The notes under the pieces are model-generated. The model had not been told where the DNA came from. It was given only the letters and a program-made list of their open reading frames with translations, and made no database searches. From an uncultured Alphaproteobacteria bacterium (GTDB taxonomy: Bacteria > Pseudomonadota > Alphaproteobacteria > Rhodospirillales > Rhodospirillaceae), in assembly GCA_900079695.1 (NCBI GenBank), contig LT599022.1, positions 1,206,287 through 1,270,286 on the forward strand: a stretch of 64,000 nt of DNA, given 5' to 3'. The position numbers and the translations under genes were made by a program. Positions 1 to 8,439 of the stretch are shown one piece after another. Position 1 is the first letter of the stretch. Each line of letters opens with the position of its first letter.

Positions 1-1
1 C

Positions 2-169
2 GGCGCCACCCAGTTCGCCGACGTCGAGGCCGCGGCGCGCTTCGCGGTCGAAGTGGCGAAGGCCTTCACCGCCGGGCAGTGCGCGTTCTACGATGCCGGG
101 GAATTCGCCCTGATCGAGCGGCTGTACGGCTCGATGCGGCATTTCCAGACATCCGGCACCCGTGCCTGA
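2..169 (+). CDS. 3' end of an unidentified gene
   Basis: An open frame enters from the left edge and ends at a TGA at 167-169, giving 55 residues that finish ...MRHFQTSGTRA. Codon use is the same GC-rich pattern as downstream, and the next gene starts 13 bp after the stop, so this is probably the previous member of the same operon. The fragment is too short to assign. The context (peptidase E, DUF917, hydantoinase-like) would allow a DUF1177-type protein, which I recall sitting in such clusters, but that is only a guess. Confidence 0.55.
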   Translation, partial: GATQFADVEAAARFAVEVAKAFTAGQCAFYDAGEFALIERLYGSMRHFQTSGTRA

Positions 170-182
170 GGAAACGAACGCC

Positions 183-902
183 ATGACCTCTCCCCGCCTT
201 CTCCTGCTCAGCAGTTCGCGCAAGGGTGCATCCGGATACCTGGAGCCCGCCCTGCCGATGATCCGCGACTTTCTCGATCCGACCGTGCGCGAAGCGGTCT
301 TCGTCCCCTACGCCGCGGTGTCCTTCGGCTTCGACGACTACGAGGCGAAGGTCGCCGACGCCCTCGCGCCGCTCGGCCTCGCGGTGCGGAGCGTCCACCG
401 CGACGCCGATCCGGCGGCGGCGGTGGCGGCGGCGCAGGCGATCATCGTCGGCGGCGGCAACACCTTCGCCCTGTTGCGACGAATGCGCGACGCAGGATTG
501 CTCCCGGCGATCCGCGCCGCGGCGGCGCGCGGCGTGCCCTACGTCGGCTGGAGCGCGGGCGGCAACCTCGCCTGCCCGACGATCCGCACCACCAACGACA
601 TGCCGATTTGCGATCCCGGCGGCTTCGACGCGCTCGGCCTCGTCGGTTTCCAGATCAACCCACACTTCGTCTCCGGCAAGCTGCCCGGCCACAACGGCGA
701 GAGCCGCGAGGACCGCCTCGCGGAATTCATGGCCATAAACCCCGCCACGCCGGTGCTCGCCCTGCCCGAGGGCGCGGCGCTGCGGCGCGAGGGGCCGTCG
801 CTCCGCCTGATCGACGCCGACGGCGCGCTGCTGTTCGCCAACGGCAAGGCGGCCCCGCTCGCCGCCAACGCCGACGTTTCGGCCCTGCAGGCGGAAGGCT
901 GA
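183..902 (+). CDS. pepE: peptidase E, alpha-aspartyl dipeptidase (S51)
   Basis: 239 residues, close to the usual 230-240 of the S51 family, which hydrolyses dipeptides with N-terminal aspartate in the cytoplasm. The nucleophile elbow GWSAG is visible with Ser124, preceded by an IIVGGGNTF strand-loop and followed by the NPHF histidine region typical of PepE. I chose the ATG at 183 because a GAGG box (168-171) precedes it at good spacing; an in-frame ATG at 162 would overlap the upstream stop. It sits 4 bp before the DUF917 gene, so it is cotranscribed with it. This implies a role in using small amino-acid derivatives or peptides rather than general turnover (inference). Confidence 0.9.
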   Translation: MTSPRLLLLSSSRKGASGYLEPALPMIRDFLDPTVREAVFVPYAAVSFGFDDYEAKVADALAPLGLAVRSVHRDADPAAAVAAAQAIIVGGGNTFALLRRMRDAGLLPAIRAAAARGVPYVGWSAGGNLACPTIRTTNDMPICDPGGFDALGLVGFQINPHFVSGKLPGHNGESREDRLAEFMAINPATPVLALPEGAALRREGPSLRLIDADGALLFANGKAAPLAANADVSALQAEG

Positions 903-906
903 CGCC

Positions 907-2016
907 ATGCCCGGCATCGCACCCGCTCCGGATCGCGTCCTGACCGCCGACGACATCGAGGCGCTCGCCCTCGGCGCCTGGATCCTCGGCACCGGCGGCG
1001 GCGGTTCTCCCTACCTCAATCTCCTCAACATGCGCGAACTCTACGCCGCGGGGCATACCGCGACGCTGAGGGACCCGCTGGCTCTCGCCGACGACGCGCT
1101 CGTCGCGGTGCTTTCGAACCAGGGCGCGCCCCTGATCAACCAGGAGCGCCTGAGCAACCCGCGCGTCGCGCTGCGCGCCCTGCGCACCCTCGAAGCCTAC
1201 ATCGGCCGCCGCTTCGAGGCGGTGATGCCGGTCGAGATCGGCGGCGGCAACGGCGTCTATCCGCTGATGGTGGCGGCGCTCACGGGCCTGCCCGCGATCG
1301 ACGCGGACGCGATGGGCCGCGCCTACCCCGAGGCGCAGATGACCAGCTTCGCGGTCGCCGGGCTGCAATGCTATCCGCTTGCGATGGCCGACATCCGCGA
1401 CAACGACATCGTCATCCCGCGCGCCGCGAGCTGGAAGTGGATGGAGCGGATCAGCCGCCGGATCTGCGTCGAGATGGGCTCCTCGGCCGCCACATGCAAA
1501 GCCCCACGCACCGGCCGCGAGGTCAAGGACCACGCCATCCTCCACACCACCACCAAGGCGATCGCGCTCGGCCGCGCGGTGCGCGAGGCGCAGCGCCGCC
1601 ATCACGACCCGATCGCGGTGATCCTGCGCGAATGCGGCGGCAAGCGCCTGTTCGCGGGCAAGGTGGCGGATCTCGAACGCCGCACCACCGAGGGATTCCT
1701 GCGCGGCCGCGCCCGCCTCGACGGCCTCGACGGCGAACGCGGCGAGACCTTCACCCTCGATTTCCAGAACGAGTTCTCGGTCGGCCGCCGCGGCGAAACG
1801 CCGGTGGTGACGACCCCGGACCTGATCTGCGTGATCGACAGCGACACCGGCGAAGGGATCGGCACCGACGCGCTGCGCTTCGGCCAGCGCGTCACCGTGC
1901 TCGCCCTGCCCGCGCCGGAGGTATTCCGCTCCGCCGCGGGCATCGCTCTGGTCGGACCGCGCGCGTTCGGCTTCGACTTCGACTATCGTTCGGCCTTCGA
2001 GGACGCATCCGCATGA
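907..2016 (+). CDS. DUF917 family protein
   Basis: 369 residues, the normal length for DUF917. The N-terminus has the glycine-rich GTGGGGSP motif and an EIGGGNG motif near residue 115, both typical of the family. The biochemical function is not firmly known; members are almost always encoded beside hydantoinase/oxoprolinase-type ATPases, and a substrate-binding or second-subunit role has been suggested. Here the stop codon overlaps the start of the hydantoinase-like gene by 4 bp (ATGA), which supports translational coupling and a shared complex or pathway. No signal peptide or membrane segment is seen. Confidence 0.88.
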   Translation: MPGIAPAPDRVLTADDIEALALGAWILGTGGGGSPYLNLLNMRELYAAGHTATLRDPLALADDALVAVLSNQGAPLINQERLSNPRVALRALRTLEAYIGRRFEAVMPVEIGGGNGVYPLMVAALTGLPAIDADAMGRAYPEAQMTSFAVAGLQCYPLAMADIRDNDIVIPRAASWKWMERISRRICVEMGSSAATCKAPRTGREVKDHAILHTTTKAIALGRAVREAQRRHHDPIAVILRECGGKRLFAGKVADLERRTTEGFLRGRARLDGLDGERGETFTLDFQNEFSVGRRGETPVVTTPDLICVIDSDTGEGIGTDALRFGQRVTVLALPAPEVFRSAAGIALVGPRAFGFDFDYRSAFEDASA

Positions 2017-3566
2017 AACGCATCGGCATCGACGTCGGCGGCACCAACACCGACGCCGTCCTCCTCGACGGCGAAACCGTCGCGGCGGCGGTCAAGACCG
2101 GCACCACCGCCGACGTCACCGGCGGCGTGCGCAAGGCGCTCGCCGACATCCTCGCCGCCTCGAGCGTGCCCCCCGCCGAGATCGCCTCGGTGGTGATCGG
2201 CACCACCCACTTCGTCAACGCCGTGGTGCAGCGCCGCGCCCTCAACCGCGTCGCCGCGATCCGCATCTCGCTGCCCGGCGCGGCGTCGCTGCCGCCGTTC
2301 TGCGACTGGCCCGCCGACCTGCGCGATCTCGTCGCGGGCGGCGTGCACATGATCCAGGGCGGCTTCGAATTCGACGGCCGCCCGGTCGCGCCGCTCGACG
2401 AGCCGGCGATCGCCGAGGCCGCCCGCGCGATCGCCGTCTCGGGGGTCACCGCCGTCGGCATCGCCTCGACCTTCTCGCCCCTCAACGACGCCTGCGAGCG
2501 CCGCGCCGCGGCGATCGTCGCCGACGTCTGCCCCGGCGCGCGCATCACCTGCTCGTGCGATATCGGCCGCATCGGCCTGCTCGAACGCGAGAACGCGACG
2601 CTGCTCAACGCCGCGCTCGGCGACCTCGCCGACAACACCGTGGCGGCGTTCACCGCCGCTCTCGCGGAAAGCGGCATCGCCGCGCCGCTTTACATCACCG
2701 TCAACGACGGCACCGTCGTCCAGGCGGCGGAGGCGCGGCGCTTCCCGGTCTACAGCTTCGCTTCCGGCCCCACCAACAGCATCCGCGGCGCGGCGTTCCT
2801 CTCCAAGCTCGACGACGGCCTGGTATGCGACGTCGGCGGCACCACCACCGACGTCGGCTGCCTGGTGCGCGGCTTCCCGCGCGAGGCCAACACCGTCGTT
2901 GCGGTGGGCGGCGTGCGCACCCTCTTCCGGATGCCCGACCTGATGTCGATCGGCATCGGCGGCGGCACCCGGGTGCGGCGCGACCCGATCGCGGTGGGGC
3001 CGGACAGCGTCGGCTTCAACCTCGTCCGCGACGCCCTGGTATTCGGCGGCAGCGAACTCACGCTCACCGACATCGCGGTCGCCGCGGGCCTCGCCGACAT
3101 CGGCGACGCCGCACGGGTGAAGCGCCTGCCCGCCGCGCTGATCAAGGAGACCCTCGCCATCGTCCACCGCGGCATCGCCGACCTCGCCGACCGGATGAAG
3201 ACCGACGCCCGCGACATCCCGCTGATTGCGGTGGGCGGCGGCGCGATGCTGATCCCCGAGGCGGTTCCGGGGTTCTCGGAGATCCTCCACGTACCGCACC
3301 ACGCGGTGGCGAACGCGGTGGGCGCGGCGATCACCCGCATCAGCGGCGAAGTCGACCGCATCTTCCGCGACATGTCGCGCGCCGAGGCGATTGACGCCGC
3401 CCGGACGCTCGCCACGGAGAAGGCGGTCGCCGCGGGGGCCGACCCGGCGTCGATCGAGGTGGTCGAGATGGAAGACCTGCCGATCGCCTACCTCCCCGGC
3501 CAGGCGATCCGCACCCGCGTCCGGGTGAGCGGCGAGATCGCCGCCCCCCGCCGGACCGCACTCTGA
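2013..3566 (+). CDS. hydantoinase/oxoprolinase-family ATPase (HyuA-like)
   Basis: 517 residues beginning MKRIGIDVGGTNTDAVLLDG, the actin-fold phosphate loop of the HyuA/oxoprolinase family. A second nucleotide-binding signature CDVGGTTTDVG lies near residue 272. Family members use ATP to open cyclic amides such as hydantoins or 5-oxoproline. This is the short form of about 520 residues that pairs with DUF917 proteins, not the fused 1,200-residue oxoprolinase. The ATG at 2013 is fixed by the 4-bp overlap with the DUF917 gene. With peptidase E the operon looks like a route that opens a cyclic amide and then cleaves the product; the substrate is not known. Confidence 0.88.
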   Translation: MKRIGIDVGGTNTDAVLLDGETVAAAVKTGTTADVTGGVRKALADILAASSVPPAEIASVVIGTTHFVNAVVQRRALNRVAAIRISLPGAASLPPFCDWPADLRDLVAGGVHMIQGGFEFDGRPVAPLDEPAIAEAARAIAVSGVTAVGIASTFSPLNDACERRAAAIVADVCPGARITCSCDIGRIGLLERENATLLNAALGDLADNTVAAFTAALAESGIAAPLYITVNDGTVVQAAEARRFPVYSFASGPTNSIRGAAFLSKLDDGLVCDVGGTTTDVGCLVRGFPREANTVVAVGGVRTLFRMPDLMSIGIGGGTRVRRDPIAVGPDSVGFNLVRDALVFGGSELTLTDIAVAAGLADIGDAARVKRLPAALIKETLAIVHRGIADLADRMKTDARDIPLIAVGGGAMLIPEAVPGFSEILHVPHHAVANAVGAAITRISGEVDRIFRDMSRAEAIDAARTLATEKAVAAGADPASIEVVEMEDLPIAYLPGQAIRTRVRVSGEIAAPRRTAL

Positions 3567-3575
3567 AGCCGCGCC

Positions 3576-3602
3576 GAAGCCGGGGATCCCCTCCCCGGCT
3601 TC
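3576..3602 (+). terminator. hairpin after the hydantoinase operon
   Basis: A 10-bp perfect stem (GAAGCCGGGG / CCCCGGCTTC) with a 7-nt loop begins 10 bp after the operon stop. There is no strong T run after it, so it may be a weak or Rho-assisted terminator. A second small hairpin (TTGCCGTC / GACGGCAA, 3653-3670) lies between it and the convergent copper operon. Confidence 0.5.
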
Positions 3603-3721
3603 CCTACGGCCGATGCGGAGACTCTTTAGCCTCTCCGCCATCACGTCGCCGTTTGCCGTCGAGACGGCAATGGTCGAAGGCTCTGTCTTCTTGAGAGAAA
3701 CGGAACCGGGAACTCCCTCCG

Positions 3722-4051
3722 TCACTGCGCCGCGAGGCGGACGATGGCGAAGGAGCCGTCGGGCTGCTTTTCCACCGTGAAGGCGACCTTGGCGCCGGGC
3801 TCGGCGGGGGCGAGGTCGACGCCGGGCGCGACCGCGAACGGCATCGTCATGCCCGGCCACTGCAGGCTGGCGATCGGGCCGTGGACGATGACGACGCTGC
3901 GCTTCGCGGCGTCCACCGACTTCACGGTACCCGAGCCCTCCCCCGAGACGGTGGCGTGGCTCATCGCCTTCATGTCGTGGTCGGGTTCGGCGGCGAGCGC
4001 CGGGGCGGCGGCGAACGCGAGGGCGGCGGCGAGTGCGAGGTTACGAAGCAT
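3722..4051 (-). CDS. cusF: CusF-like periplasmic copper-binding protein
   Basis: 109 residues with a clear signal peptide (MLRNLALAAALAFAAAPALA, cleavage after ALA-A) and the CusF-family core, including WPGMTMPF whose Trp and Met residues bind Cu(I)/Ag(I). CusF carries metal in the periplasm to the CusCBA pump. The start at 4051 is chosen because it gives the intact signal peptide and overlaps the cusA stop by 11 bp; longer in-frame extensions read through cusA. In E. coli cusF lies between cusC and cusB, whereas here it is the last gene of a C-B-A-F operon. Confidence 0.9.
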   Translation of the reverse strand: MLRNLALAAALAFAAAPALAAEPDHDMKAMSHATVSGEGSGTVKSVDAAKRSVVIVHGPIASLQWPGMTMPFAVAPGVDLAPAEPGAKVAFTVEKQPDGSFAIVRLAAQ

Positions 4052-7000
4052 GGGGCAGACTCTCCTGTTGGCGTGAGGGATGGGCGGCGGGAAGGCCGCG
4101 GCCCTTGACGAGCGCATACAGCGCGGGAATGACGGCGAGGGTGAGAACGGTGGAGGACACCATGCCGCCGACCATCGGCATGGCGATGCGGCGCATCACC
4201 TCCGACCCGGCGCCGGTGCTCCAGAGAATCGGCAGCAGACCGGCGATGATCGCGGTGACGGTCATGATCTTCGGCCGCACCCGCTCCACCGCGCCCTCCA
4301 TGATCGCGTGGCGGAGATCGGCGCGGGTGAAGGCGAGCCCCTCGGCGGCGCGGCGGGCGCGCAGGTCGGCCTCGGCGTGGTCGAGGTAGACCAGCATCAC
4401 CACACCGGTCTCGGCGGCGACGCCCGCGAGCGCGATGTACCCCACCGCCACCGCCACCGAGAAGTCGTACCCCAGGATCCATTGCAGCCACAGCCCGCCG
4501 ATCAGCGCGAACGGGAGCGACAGCATCACGATCAGGGTTTCGGCGACGCGGCGGAAGTTGAGGTAGAGCAGCAGGAAGATGATCGCGAGCGTAAACGGCA
4601 CCACCACCTTGAGCTTCGCCACGGCGCGTTCGAGGTTCTCGAACTGCCCGGACCAGGTGATGAAGAAGCCCTCCGGCAGATCCACCGCCGCCGCGACCTT
4701 CGCCTTCGCCTCGGCGACGTAGCCGCCGAGATCGCGATCGCGGATGTCGATGAAGATGTAGGTGGACAAGAGGCCGTTCTCCGAGCGGATCGCCGCCGGT
4801 CCGGGAGCGAAGCCGATCTCGGCGAGCTGCCCGAGCGGGACCGGCGTGCCGTCCGCCGCGTTCACCAGAACGTTCTGGGCGATCGCCTGCGGGTCCGAGC
4901 GCAGCGCGCGCGGGTAGCGCAGGTTGACCGAATAGCGTTCGCGACCCTCCACCGTGGTGGTGACGGTCTCGCCGCCGAGCGCAGTGGCGATGGTCGCCTG
5001 CACCGCGGCGATCGAGATGCCGTAGCGGGCGAGCGCGGCGCGATCGGGGCGAATGTCGAGATACTTGCCGCCGCCGACGCGCTCGGCGTAGGCCGAAGCG
5101 GTGCCGGGCACGTCGCGCACCGCCGCCTCGATCCGGCGGGCGATGCGTTCGAGTTCGCCCAAGTCGTTGCCGAACACCTTGACGCCGATCGGCGTGCGGA
5201 TGCCGGTGGCGAGCATGTCCACCCGGGCGCGCTGCGGCATCGTCCAGGCGTTGGAGACGCCGGGAATCTGCAGCGCCGCGTCCATCTCCTTGATCAGGGT
5301 GTCGGTGGTCATGCCCGGGCGCCACTGGTCGTGGGGCTTGAGGGTGATGACGGTCTCGAACATCTCGGTCGGCGCCGGATCGGTGGCGGTGGCGGCGCGC
5401 CCGGCCTTGCCGAACACCGTCTCGACCTCGGGGAAGCTCTTCAGCACCCGGTCCTGCACCTGGAGAAGCTCCGCCGCCTTGGTGATCGAGAGCCCGGGCA
5501 GGGTGGTCGGCATGTAGAGGATCGCGCCCTCGTCGAGATTGGGCATGAACTCGGAGCCGAGCTGCTTGAACGGCACCCACGACAGCCCCAGCGCCACCAC
5601 GGCGAGGGCGAGCACCAGCGCCTTGGCCGAGAGCACGCCCTCGATCACCGGGCGATAGGCGGCGATCAGCGCGCGGTTGATCGGGTTCTTCGCCTCGGGG
5701 AGGATGCGGCCGCGCACGAACATCAGCATCAGCACCGGCACCAGGGTGACCGAGAGGAACGCCGCGCCCGCCATCGCCAGGGTCTTGGTCATGGCGAGCG
5801 GCTTGAACAGGCGCCCTTCCTGGGCCTCCAGCGCGAACACCGGCAGGAACGACACGGTGATGATGAGGAGGCCGAAGAACAGGCTCGGACCGACCTCGAC
5901 CGCCGCGGCGATCAGCGCCTCCTTGTGGCTCTCGCCGGGTTCGAGGCGTTCGAGATGCTTGTGGGCGTTCTCGATCATCACGATCGCCGCATCGATCATC
6001 GCGCCGACGGCGATGGCGATGCCGCCCAGGCTCATGATGTTGGAGGTCATGCCGAGACGCTGCATCACCAGGATCGCGATCAGCACGCCGACCGGCAGCA
6101 TCAGGATCGCCACCAGCGCCGAACGCACGTGCAGGAGGAACGCGACGCACACCAGGGCGACGATCACGCTCTCCTCGAACAGGGTGTGCTTGAGGGTTTC
6201 CACCGCGCGCCGGATCAGGTCCGAGCGGTCGTAGACGGTGCGGAAGGAGACCCCCTCGGGCAGGCCCGGGGCGATCTCGGCGATCTTCGCCTTCACCGCG
6301 TCGATGGTGGCGAGCGCGTTCTCGCCCATGCGCTGGACGACGATGCCGCCGACCGTCTCGCCCTCGCCGTCCAACTCGGCGATGCCGCGCCGCGCGTCGG
6401 GGCCGATCTCCACCCGCGCCACGTCCTTGAGCAGCACCGGCGTGCCGCCGCGCGCGGCGAGCACGATGTCGCCGAGGTCGGCGGCGGATCTGAGGTAGCC
6501 GTGGCCGCGCACCATGAACTCGGTCTCGGCGCTTTCGATCACCCGGCCGCCGACGTCCTGGTTGCCGTCGCGGATCGCCTGCTGCACCGCCTTGAGCGGA
6601 ATCCCATAGGCCTGAAGGCGGCGCGGGTCGACGATCACCTGATACTGCTTCTGGAAGCCGCCGACGCTGGCGACCTCGGACACGCCGTCGGCGGTGGCGA
6701 GCTGGAAGCGCAGGTACCAGTCCTGCAGCGACCGCAGCTCGTCCAGCCCCTTGTCCTTGGCTTCGAGCGCATATTGATAGACCCAGCCGACGCCGGTGGC
6801 GTCAGGCCCCAGGCTCGGACTGACCCCGGCGGGCAGGGTCTTGGCGGCGGTCTGGAGGTATTCGAGCACGCGCGAGCGCGCCCAGTAGATGTCGGTGCCG
6901 TCCTCGAAGATCACGGTGACGAAGCTGGTGCCGAAGAACGACTGGCCGCGCACGACGCGCGACCGCGGCACCGAAAGCAGCGCGGTGGCAAGCGGATAGG

Positions 7001-7196
7001 TGATCTGGTCCTCGACCACTTGCGGCGCCTGGCCGGGGTAGTCGGTGGTGACGATCACCTGGGTGTCGGAAAGGTCGGGCAACGCGTCGAGCGGCAGGCG
7101 GAGCGCCGCGACGACGCCCGCACCGGCGATCATCAGCGTGGCGAGGAGAACCAGCAGCGGATTGCGCGCCGACCAGCGGATCAGATGGGCGATCAT
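4041..7196 (-). CDS. cusA: CusA heavy-metal RND efflux pump, inner-membrane subunit
   Basis: 1,051 residues, matching the 1,040-1,050 of the HME-RND family. An N-terminal membrane anchor (IRWSARNPLLVLLATLMIAG) is followed by two periplasmic loops and twelve expected membrane helices. Family signatures include SEFMPNLDEGAILYMPTT and GKAGRAATATDPAP, close to the E. coli Cu/Ag pump, with methionine-containing loops for Cu(I)/Ag(I) export. It is driven by the proton gradient. An SD (GTAAGGAG) precedes the ATG at 7196, ruling out the longer frame. It sits 10 bp after cusB and overlaps cusF. Confidence 0.95.
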   Translation of the reverse strand: MIAHLIRWSARNPLLVLLATLMIAGAGVVAALRLPLDALPDLSDTQVIVTTDYPGQAPQVVEDQITYPLATALLSVPRSRVVRGQSFFGTSFVTVIFEDGTDIYWARSRVLEYLQTAAKTLPAGVSPSLGPDATGVGWVYQYALEAKDKGLDELRSLQDWYLRFQLATADGVSEVASVGGFQKQYQVIVDPRRLQAYGIPLKAVQQAIRDGNQDVGGRVIESAETEFMVRGHGYLRSAADLGDIVLAARGGTPVLLKDVARVEIGPDARRGIAELDGEGETVGGIVVQRMGENALATIDAVKAKIAEIAPGLPEGVSFRTVYDRSDLIRRAVETLKHTLFEESVIVALVCVAFLLHVRSALVAILMLPVGVLIAILVMQRLGMTSNIMSLGGIAIAVGAMIDAAIVMIENAHKHLERLEPGESHKEALIAAAVEVGPSLFFGLLIITVSFLPVFALEAQEGRLFKPLAMTKTLAMAGAAFLSVTLVPVLMLMFVRGRILPEAKNPINRALIAAYRPVIEGVLSAKALVLALAVVALGLSWVPFKQLGSEFMPNLDEGAILYMPTTLPGLSITKAAELLQVQDRVLKSFPEVETVFGKAGRAATATDPAPTEMFETVITLKPHDQWRPGMTTDTLIKEMDAALQIPGVSNAWTMPQRARVDMLATGIRTPIGVKVFGNDLGELERIARRIEAAVRDVPGTASAYAERVGGGKYLDIRPDRAALARYGISIAAVQATIATALGGETVTTTVEGRERYSVNLRYPRALRSDPQAIAQNVLVNAADGTPVPLGQLAEIGFAPGPAAIRSENGLLSTYIFIDIRDRDLGGYVAEAKAKVAAAVDLPEGFFITWSGQFENLERAVAKLKVVVPFTLAIIFLLLYLNFRRVAETLIVMLSLPFALIGGLWLQWILGYDFSVAVAVGYIALAGVAAETGVVMLVYLDHAEADLRARRAAEGLAFTRADLRHAIMEGAVERVRPKIMTVTAIIAGLLPILWSTGAGSEVMRRIAMPMVGGMVSSTVLTLAVIPALYALVKGRGLPAAHPSRQQESLPHAS

Positions 7197-7206
7197 CGCG
7201 CGCTCC

Positions 7207-8439
7207 TTACGGCGTCTCGAAGGCGGACAGGGCGGCGCGCAGGTTGCTTTCCGCATCGATCAGGAAGTTGGCGCGGGTCACCACCGCCTCGCCCTCGGCG
7301 AGCCCTTCGGTGATCTCGACGAATCCGTCCGCCCGCGCGCCGAGCCTGACCGCGCGCGGCGAGAAGCGGCCCTCGCCCGCGTCGATCAGCACGGTCTGAC
7401 GGGCGCCGGTGTCGAGCACCGCGCTTTCGGGCACCGTCAGCACCGCCTCGGCCGCCACCGGCGCGGCCAGCGTCACCGATCCGTAGAGCGCCGGGCGCAG
7501 CACGCCGTCGGGGTTCGGGAGTTCGATGCGCACCCGCGCGGTGCGGGTGTCGGCGGCGAGCGTCGGCGGCACGAACGCGACCTTGCCCGCGAAGCTCCGC
7601 CCCGGCAGCGCCGCGAAACTCGCGGTCGCCGGGTCGCCGACGGCGATCCGCCGGAGGTCCTGTTCGAACACCTCGGCGATCAGCCACACCGTGGACAGGT
7701 CGACGACGCGGTAGAGCGCCTCGCCGGGCATGAAGCGCATCCCTTCGACGACCCGCTTTTCGAGTATCACGCCGTCTCCGGGTGCGGTGACGGCAAGGGT
7801 GCGCGACGGCTTGCCTCCCGCCTTGAGCCGCGCGATCTCGCCCGCCGGAACGCCCCAGTTGGCGAGCCGCGCGAGCGCGCCCGCCGCCAGTTCGGGATCG
7901 GCGGCGCGGCTCAGGGCGTATTCCTGCTCGGCCAGCGCCACGGCGGGCGAATAGACGCGGGCGAGCACCTCGCCCCGTTTCACCGCGCGACCGGTCTCGT
8001 TGACCGGCAGCGCCTCGACGTACCCCTCGAAGCGCGGCGCGATCACCGACACGCGGCGCTCGTCGGTCTCGACCGTGCCGACCGCCCGGATCTCCCGCGC
8101 GAGGCTGCGCATCGCCGCCGCCTCGCTTTTCACCCCGAGCTTCTGCAGTTTCGCGGCACTCACCGAAACCCCGCCCGGATCGGCGGCGGCCTCGTTCTCG
8201 TACACCGGAATGTAGTCCATCCCCATGTTGTCCTTCTTCGGCAGCGGCGAGGTGTCGGGCAGGCCCATGGGATTGCGGTAGTAGAGGATCTTTCCGCGCG
8301 GATCGGCGGGTTCGGCCGCCGCGGCGGCGACCGCCCCGGACCCGGCCGAGGGCGCGTTGAGGCGGGCGTAGGCATAGCCGCCGCCCGCGCCGAGCGCGAG
8401 CATCAGGGCGGCGAGAGAGAGGGCGGTTGCGCGGCTCAC
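7207..8439 (-). CDS. cusB: CusB-type periplasmic adaptor (membrane fusion protein)
   Basis: 410 residues. A signal/anchor segment (about residues 4-25) is followed by a heavy-metal-binding-domain-like stretch (NPMGLPDTSPLPKKDNMGMD, about 56-75), then the barrel-sandwich and hairpin regions of an RND adaptor. It links CusA to the outer-membrane channel. The GTG start at 8439 is set by a 4-bp GTGA overlap with the upstream cusC stop and by the signal peptide. The metal-binding segment starts YYRNPMG rather than the usual Y-x-C-P-M, so the cysteine is missing while the methionines remain. Confidence 0.92.
   Translation of the reverse strand: MSRATALSLAALMLALGAGGGYAYARLNAPSAGSGAVAAAAAEPADPRGKILYYRNPMGLPDTSPLPKKDNMGMDYIPVYENEAAADPGGVSVSAAKLQKLGVKSEAAAMRSLAREIRAVGTVETDERRVSVIAPRFEGYVEALPVNETGRAVKRGEVLARVYSPAVALAEQEYALSRAADPELAAGALARLANWGVPAGEIARLKAGGKPSRTLAVTAPGDGVILEKRVVEGMRFMPGEALYRVVDLSTVWLIAEVFEQDLRRIAVGDPATASFAALPGRSFAGKVAFVPPTLAADTRTARVRIELPNPDGVLRPALYGSVTLAAPVAAEAVLTVPESAVLDTGARQTVLIDAGEGRFSPRAVRLGARADGFVEITEGLAEGEAVVTRANFLIDAESNLRAALSAFETP

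Noticed and set aside
1983-3860. 625-codon minus-strand frame opposite the hydantoinase-like gene
   Set aside because: It mirrors the real gene, has a repetitive Asp/Arg/Gly-rich product, and runs into the convergent cusF region without an SD or family motif.
4080-7313. Very long open frame (1,077 codons) on the plus strand opposite cusA
   Set aside because: It is the antisense shadow of cusA in GC-rich DNA: low-complexity His/Asp/Arg/Gly-rich product, no domain, and cusA on the other strand has full family motifs.
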